64,000 nucleotides of DNA from Candidatus Lucifugimonas marina (GTDB lineage Bacteria > Chloroflexota > Dehalococcoidia > Lucifugimonadales > Lucifugimonadaceae). A model generated the notes under the pieces. That model was not told where the DNA came from, made no database searches, and saw nothing but the letters and a program-made list of their open reading frames with translations. A program made the translations under genes and the position numbers. Of the stretch, positions 59,605 to 64,000 are shown one piece after another; position 1 is the stretch's first letter, and every line of letters starts with the position of its first letter. The stretch is from positions 1,302,001 through 1,366,000 of the forward strand of contig CP046147.1 in the NCBI GenBank assembly GCA_029593915.1, in the 5' to 3' direction.

Positions 59605-60855
59605 TTACTCGTGCCGAAGTGCTTCGATTGGATTCAAAGATGCGGCACGCACAGCTGGATAGATTCCAAAGAATAATCCGACTGCGACTGATACTCCAAG
59701 TGCAATCACGGCGATATGCGTTTCGATTACTGTTTCGATGATGTCTCCATCAACCGTAGCGCCGTTGCCGAAGTAGGCTATTGCCCAGCCTGTGACGACA
59801 CCGAGAATCCCACCTGCAAATGTCATCAAAATTGCCTCGGTAACGAACTGGAACAGGATGTCACGTCGTTTCGCTCCGACTGCACGCCTTATGCCGATTT
59901 CACGCGTTCTCTCGGTTACCGATACCAACATGATGTTCATCACACCGATTCCGCCGACCAAGAGCGAGATTCCGGCAATCGATCCCAGCAGAATCACAAA
60001 AGTTCCCTGGGTACCTTCAAGAGTTTCGATAGTGTCTTGCTGTGTTGTGATCAGAAAATCATCTTCGTCGTCGGCTGCGAGTTCATGGCGTAGTCGGAGG
60101 ACAGTCGAGATATCGAGTCGTGCATCATCCACAGTGTTTTCTGATCTAGCGAGCACGTTGATCGACGAAACTGCGATTGAGTCGAACAAACCTTTTCCAT
60201 TGTTGATTCGATAGTGGGCAGTCGTAATTGGAATAAGAACTGAGTTGTCAGGATTGAAAATCGTTCCTTCCTGACTTTCCATCACCCCGACAATCGTGAA
60301 TTCTCGTTCTGAGATTTTCATAGTCGCACCAACGGGATTCTGTTGGCCGAATAACGTTTCACTGATTTCGGATCCCAGGACTGCCACTAGCGAGGTGTTC
60401 TCGACATCGATATTGGAGATATTCCGACCGTATTCCATGCTCAAATTGCGAGCCTCTAAATATTCGGCGGTCACGCCTACCCCGTTCACGAATGTGTTTT
60501 CGGAGCCAACTATGGCAGATCCAGAGAAAGAATTTTCGGGTGCAACGAGACGTACATCAGGGGCGAATACGTCATCTTTCAGGGCTAGCGCATCGGCCAG
60601 CGACAGGACATCCGAATTTCCTCCTCCACCGAAGAACGCAAACCGGAGAGCCTCAGCACCCGGACTGACCGTGATGAGATCTGTGCCGAGATCGGAAATT
60701 CGTGACGTAACCGAAACCTGAGCTCCGCGTCCGACCGCCATCATTGCGATCACTGACGAGACACCGATGACGATTCCGAGCAGCGTTAGGCTAGCGCGTA
60801 GCTTGTTAGCGCTAACTGAAGCGAGAGCCGTCGATATGAGTAGTGCGGCGTTCAT
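59605..60855 (-). CDS. MacB-type ABC transporter permease
   Basis: 416 residues with the MacB/FtsX-like layout: one N-terminal helix (LRASLTLLGIVIGVSSVIAM), a large extracytoplasmic domain (about 50-280) and three C-terminal helices (ILLGSIAGISLLVGGIGVMN and later). The cytoplasmic motif RTREIGIRRAVGAKRRDIL is typical. It works as mechanotransmission protein with the ATPase, whose stop it overlaps (ATGA). Macrolide-efflux or lipoprotein-exporter-like function is usual, but the substrate here is unknown. The N-terminal ATPase domain of E. coli MacB is a separate gene here. Confidence 0.94.
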   Translation of the reverse strand: MNAALLISTALASVSANKLRASLTLLGIVIGVSSVIAMMAVGRGAQVSVTSRISDLGTDLITVSPGAEALRFAFFGGGGNSDVLSLADALALKDDVFAPDVRLVAPENSFSGSAIVGSENTFVNGVGVTAEYLEARNLSMEYGRNISNIDVENTSLVAVLGSEISETLFGQQNPVGATMKISEREFTIVGVMESQEGTIFNPDNSVLIPITTAHYRINNGKGLFDSIAVSSINVLARSENTVDDARLDISTVLRLRHELAADDEDDFLITTQQDTIETLEGTQGTFVILLGSIAGISLLVGGIGVMNIMLVSVTERTREIGIRRAVGAKRRDILFQFVTEAILMTFAGGILGVVTGWAIAYFGNGATVDGDIIETVIETHIAVIALGVSVAVGLFFGIYPAVRAASLNPIEALRHE

Positions 60856-61595
60856 TGCTTACTGGAGTCCACGCTGGCACTTGTCGGAGTTGGCTGGTCA
60901 ACAGATCGATCCTCAACGATGCGACCATCCCGGAAGGCGATGATGCGATTCATGGCTTCAGCAACCTCCGTGTCGTGAGTCACTACGACGATTGTTTTGC
61001 CATCTTCTTCGTTGAGTGACCGGAGCATTTCGATTACTTCTGCACTCGATTTGGTATCTAGATTTCCAGTTGGTTCATCGGCAAGGATAAGCTCGGGATT
61101 TTTTACTAGTGCCCGAGCTATTCCAACTCGTTGTTGTTCTCCACCCGACATTTGCATCGGTCGATGATCGTAACGTTCGGACAGTCCGACTCGGTCAAGA
61201 GCAGTTTTCGCTGCTGATCGACGGTCTTTTCCGCTGTATCCGCCTGAGTATTTCAATGGGAGTTCGACGTTACTGAGCGCAGTTTCTCTTGGGAGCAAGT
61301 TGTAGCTCTGGAATACGAATCCAAGTTGGCGGGATCGAGTTTCAGCAAGCTGGTTATCAGATAATCCTGACACGTCTTGGCCATTGAGGACGAACGAGCC
61401 TGATGTGGGTTGATCGAGGCAGCCGAGCGTGTTCATAAGCGTCGACTTACCCGATCCAGACGGACCGATGATGGCGACCATCTCACCGTGTTCGATTGTC
61501 AGACTTATGCTATCGAGCGCTCGAACGACGTGTGTGCCAACGTGGAATTCACGGACGACGTTCTCGAGCTGAATTGCCGGAAATGTCGAGGTCAT
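60852..61595 (-). CDS. MacB/LolD-type ABC transporter ATP-binding protein
   Basis: 247-residue ATPase. Walker A is GPSGSGKST (about 39-47), the Q-loop is in GFVFQSYNLLPRETA, the ABC signature is MSGGEQQRVGIARAL, Walker B is LILADEPTGNLD, and the switch His is in VVVTHDTEV. The sequence is typical of the LolD/MacB subgroup. The start is ATG at 61595, overlapping the adaptor stop by four bases. It powers the permease encoded next. Confidence 0.97.
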   Translation of the reverse strand: MTSTFPAIQLENVVREFHVGTHVVRALDSISLTIEHGEMVAIIGPSGSGKSTLMNTLGCLDQPTSGSFVLNGQDVSGLSDNQLAETRSRQLGFVFQSYNLLPRETALSNVELPLKYSGGYSGKDRRSAAKTALDRVGLSERYDHRPMQMSGGEQQRVGIARALVKNPELILADEPTGNLDTKSSAEVIEMLRSLNEEDGKTIVVVTHDTEVAEAMNRIIAFRDGRIVEDRSVDQPTPTSASVDSSKQ

Positions 61596-63568
61596 CTGCC
61601 TCCTCCACCCGGGCGACGAGCTTCACCAGTGAATGCTCCACCGGGAATTCGTATCCCTCCTCCACCGCCACCGAACAATTGCTGGAACGGATCGACCGAT
61701 TCAGTCACTGTCATTAGAACTTCTTGACCCTCGGATAGACCGGATTCAACCACGACTAGAAAGTCATCACTGGCACCAAGCTTTACGTTAGTCGTCGTGA
61801 AACCGTTCTCAGTCACAACATCGACCGTTGCTTGTGTGAAGCTGCCGCCCACTGCCTGTAGCGGTATCAGTAGGGCATTGTTGATCCGGTTCAGAACGAT
61901 TGTTGCGGTTGCACTGAGACCTTCTATTAGCTCGATCCCATCGGGAGGCGTTAATGCGATGGTCAGCGGGAACTCGATAATTCCCTGTTGATTAACACCG
62001 TCGCCGATTTCATCGATGACACCGGTCAAAATCTGGTCGGGTAGGGCATCGAGGGTCACTGCAACTGTGTCACCAATTTTCAGTGAGAGGACATCAATCT
62101 CGTCGATCGTACCGTCGAGAGTGACGACGCTAGGGTCGAGTATGTCTATCGTCGGCGTGCTTCGGCTAACAGGATCTCCTGGTTCGACGGAAATAGACGA
62201 AATAATCCCTGTAAATGGCGCAGACATATTCGCCGATGCAAGTTCAGATTTAGCGTTTTGCAGCAGTGCGTTAGCTTCGTTCACCGCCGCTGTAGCGAGT
62301 TTGATCTCCAGAGAGTCAAGGTCGTTGAGAGTTACGAGGGTCTCTTCGAAATCCTTCTCAAGCTCGAGTTTCTCGGCAAGAGTTGCTGCCAGCGCATTAA
62401 TCTCGACGTCGTTGACCGTGTCCACCACGTCTTCAGCCGCCGTTTCTACGGCGTCCTGAGCTGCGTCTATGAGCACTTGCTGAGCTTTCGCAGCGGCGGC
62501 GGCATCGTCTTGAGCTTCGATTAATGCCTCTTCGGCCGTTACCTTTGCGTCCCAGTAATCGCTAATTTCCGCGCTGGGGCATCGGGCTGTGTAGGACGTG
62601 TATTCGCAGTTAGTGAGGATTGGGTAAGGCGTGAGATGCGTCCAGACCCAGACAACTGATTCATTCCACGGCGTAGAAGGATCGTCGGGTGGGCTGTCTA
62701 CTGTGGCCGTCGACTCTTCGAAAATGGCATCTACTGTAGTGCCCCAAGACTCGAGTAATGCGCTCGATTCCGTGGCTCGGTCGATTTCTGAAACAACGCT
62801 GCCGAACCAGCCGGTGATTTGATCGGAATAGTCGATAACGGCATCGTCGTAGGCTTCTTGTGCAGCCTCTACCAGTTCATTCTCAGCTTGTGCGTCATCT
62901 TCAGCCGCTGAAATTGCGTCGGCGAGAGCTTCATTGGCTTCGGCGAGGTCACTTTTCGCATCGGTAGTTGCAGGACTATCAGCGCCATCTTCCGACGTAT
63001 ATTCGGCGAGTGCCGAAGCAGCATTCATCGATGCTACTCGCGCGTCTGCTAGATTCGATTCAGCGATAGCTCGTTCGAGGCTGGTAGCTCCACCGAGTAG
63101 TTCAGCCAGATCCTCTCCGGCATCCTGCAACGTTATTTCTGCATTGGCTACCGCTGATTCGAGACTAGAGATCGTGACATCGTCGAGAAGGATCAGTGGC
63201 TGACCTTCTCCGACTGATTCTCCTTCTTCGACTAGTATTTCGCCCACTGTTCCAGAAATATCGAACCGTAGGCTTTCGAGTTCAGGGAACGACACTGAAC
63301 CGGAAGCCGTGATGTCGTCGAGCAATGTGCCTCGTTGCACGGCTACCGCACGCCGATCGTCCGCTACGTCATCGTCGGATAAGAGAAACTGCTGAGCCCC
63401 AAAGTACGCTACGACAGCAATCGTGCTTGCCACGGCGATAAAAACGCCAAATTTGACTGCGGTCGTAGTGACGAATCCCGATTGCGAGATCAGGCGAGTC
63501 ACGTCGGGCGACGAGTTGTGTGTTTCAGATGGAGTTAGTTCCACCGGTGTCTCCTTGCGAGTGTTCAT
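61592..63568 (-). CDS. MacA-like periplasmic adaptor (HlyD/RND membrane-fusion family)
   Basis: 658-residue membrane-fusion protein, longer than the usual 370-420. The N-terminus has a cytoplasmic tail and a membrane helix (about 38-60). The first lipoyl half reads DISGTVGEILVEEGESVGEGQPLI. A long Ala/Glu-rich coiled coil follows, interrupted by an insertion (about 250-330) with two Cys in NCEYTSYTARCP. The second lipoyl half and beta-barrel (MSAPFTGIISSISVEPGDPV and following) come next, then a Gly-rich tail. In a bacterium with a single membrane the partner outer-membrane channel may be absent. The start is ATG at 63568. Overlaps the ATPase by four bases. Confidence 0.92.
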   Translation of the reverse strand: MNTRKETPVELTPSETHNSSPDVTRLISQSGFVTTTAVKFGVFIAVASTIAVVAYFGAQQFLLSDDDVADDRRAVAVQRGTLLDDITASGSVSFPELESLRFDISGTVGEILVEEGESVGEGQPLILLDDVTISSLESAVANAEITLQDAGEDLAELLGGATSLERAIAESNLADARVASMNAASALAEYTSEDGADSPATTDAKSDLAEANEALADAISAAEDDAQAENELVEAAQEAYDDAVIDYSDQITGWFGSVVSEIDRATESSALLESWGTTVDAIFEESTATVDSPPDDPSTPWNESVVWVWTHLTPYPILTNCEYTSYTARCPSAEISDYWDAKVTAEEALIEAQDDAAAAAKAQQVLIDAAQDAVETAAEDVVDTVNDVEINALAATLAEKLELEKDFEETLVTLNDLDSLEIKLATAAVNEANALLQNAKSELASANMSAPFTGIISSISVEPGDPVSRSTPTIDILDPSVVTLDGTIDEIDVLSLKIGDTVAVTLDALPDQILTGVIDEIGDGVNQQGIIEFPLTIALTPPDGIELIEGLSATATIVLNRINNALLIPLQAVGGSFTQATVDVVTENGFTTTNVKLGASDDFLVVVESGLSEGQEVLMTVTESVDPFQQLFGGGGGGIRIPGGAFTGEARRPGGGGR

Positions 63569-63604
63569 TTCAGGAATATGTTCTGGGGTTGGTTAACGGG
63601 ATAT

Positions 63605-64000
63605 CTAGATTCGACTGATCGGAAGGACGATCTTGAAAGTCGTTCCTGTGGCTGGTCCACTTATGACCGATATGTCGCCGTTGTGTGCTTCGACGAGTCG
63701 CTTGACTATAGTCAGCCCCAAACCAGCACCACCAGTTGCTCTGGTTCGACTTTGGTCTGCTCGATAAAACTGGTCGAAAATCCTGGGTATATCGTCTTCG
63801 GATATGCCGATTCCCGAGTCAGAAATTTCTAAATCCAAGCCCTCGGTGTGCCCTTCAGTTGAAACACTGATACGTCCGTTGTTTGGCGTGTGTGTTAGCG
63901 CGTTTTCAACTAGGTTGGAGACGATTTGTCGTAGTCGTGTTTCGTCGAAATCGATTGCGGTTTCCGTACCGTTACTCGATATGTTCAGCTCGATATTGCG
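63605..64000 (-). CDS. Sensor histidine kinase (C-terminal part; continues beyond the window)
   Basis: 132 codons remain, the ATP-binding end of a two-component kinase. The N box is NLVENALTHTPNN, the D/G1 box DSGIGISEDD, the F box IFDQFYRAD and the G2 box GGAGLGLTIVKRLVEAHNG. It ends at 63605 with LPISRI. The HisKA and sensor parts, and probably a response regulator, are upstream outside the window. It lies 36 bases before the adaptor gene in the same direction, so it probably controls the transporter operon. Confidence 0.95.
   Translation of the reverse strand, partial: RNIELNISSNGTETAIDFDETRLRQIVSNLVENALTHTPNNGRISVSTEGHTEGLDLEISDSGIGISEDDIPRIFDQFYRADQSRTRATGGAGLGLTIVKRLVEAHNGDISVISGPATGTTFKIVLPISRI

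Noticed and set aside
1..64000. CRISPR array, insertion sequence, prophage or toxin-antitoxin genes
   Set aside because: No regularly spaced repeats, transposase or phage motifs were seen in any frame that I could support.

Overview
The window looks like a chromosomal segment of a free-living, probably marine bacterium of the SAR202-type Chloroflexota (Dehalococcoidia-related). This placement is an inference from gene content: enolase-superfamily paralogs, several NHL-propeller genes, many SDR, aldo/keto reductase, MDR and MFS paralogs, and a GlcDEF oxidase. No rRNA or single decisive marker gene supports it. Base composition looks close to half G+C by eye. Genes are dense on both strands, convergent neighbours often touch or overlap at their stop codons, and UUG starts with good Shine-Dalgarno (SD) sites are frequent. 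I see no rRNA, tRNA, CRISPR array, insertion sequence, phage gene or replication origin.

Region 1-15 kb: a TlpA-like lipoprotein thioredoxin, glycyl-tRNA synthetase (leader terminator upstream), an SDR/SRPBCC/amidase run, an aldo/keto reductase-ferredoxin fusion, a galactonate-dehydratase-like enolase-superfamily enzyme, a two-gene D-glutamate cyclase (DUF1445 + DUF4392) behind an apparently leaderless promoter, an MFS exporter, a CoxG-like protein, a double VOC protein, RidA and class II fumarase.

Region 15-30 kb: an MFS transporter, a pair of radical SAM/SPASM enzymes (AhbC-like and AhbD/TIGR04053-like) overlapping by one base, DinB-fold proteins, a second enolase-superfamily enzyme, a sugar isomerase, a 43-residue membrane peptide, a third MFS transporter, an HpaI-type aldolase, three NHL propellers, a PPOX flavoprotein, a Fur regulator, and a PIG-L deacetylase gene that is frameshifted.

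Region 30-40 kb: primary sigma factor, zinc alcohol dehydrogenase, LysN-like aminotransferase, class I FBP aldolase, a palindromic intergenic element, M20 amidohydrolase, an SDR lacking its catalytic Tyr and Lys, and a class V (glyoxylate-type) aminotransferase. The last two are divergent genes sharing a region with candidate operators.

Region 40-50 kb: one minus-strand run of eight genes, read as MDR dehydrogenase, choline-sulfatase-like sulfatase, GlcD, Gfo/Idh/MocA, two aldo/keto reductases, GlcE and GlcF. It suggests desulfation and oxidation of a hydroxylated substrate, with glyoxylate possibly passed to the aminotransferase next door.

Region 50-64 kb: gamma-glutamyltransferase-threonine synthase operon, class I aminotransferase, RDD membrane protein, SDR, 2-hydroxyacid dehydrogenase, amidohydrolase, then a minus-strand operon of sensor kinase (cut by the window end), MacA-like adaptor, MacB-like ATPase and permease, small anchored protein and HAD hydrolase.

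No element here is clearly a wholly new system. The most notable items are the split D-glutamate cyclase, the radical SAM pair, the sulfatase/GlcDEF operon, two genes that seem to lack a canonical start codon, the decayed PIG-L gene and three families of intergenic repeats.
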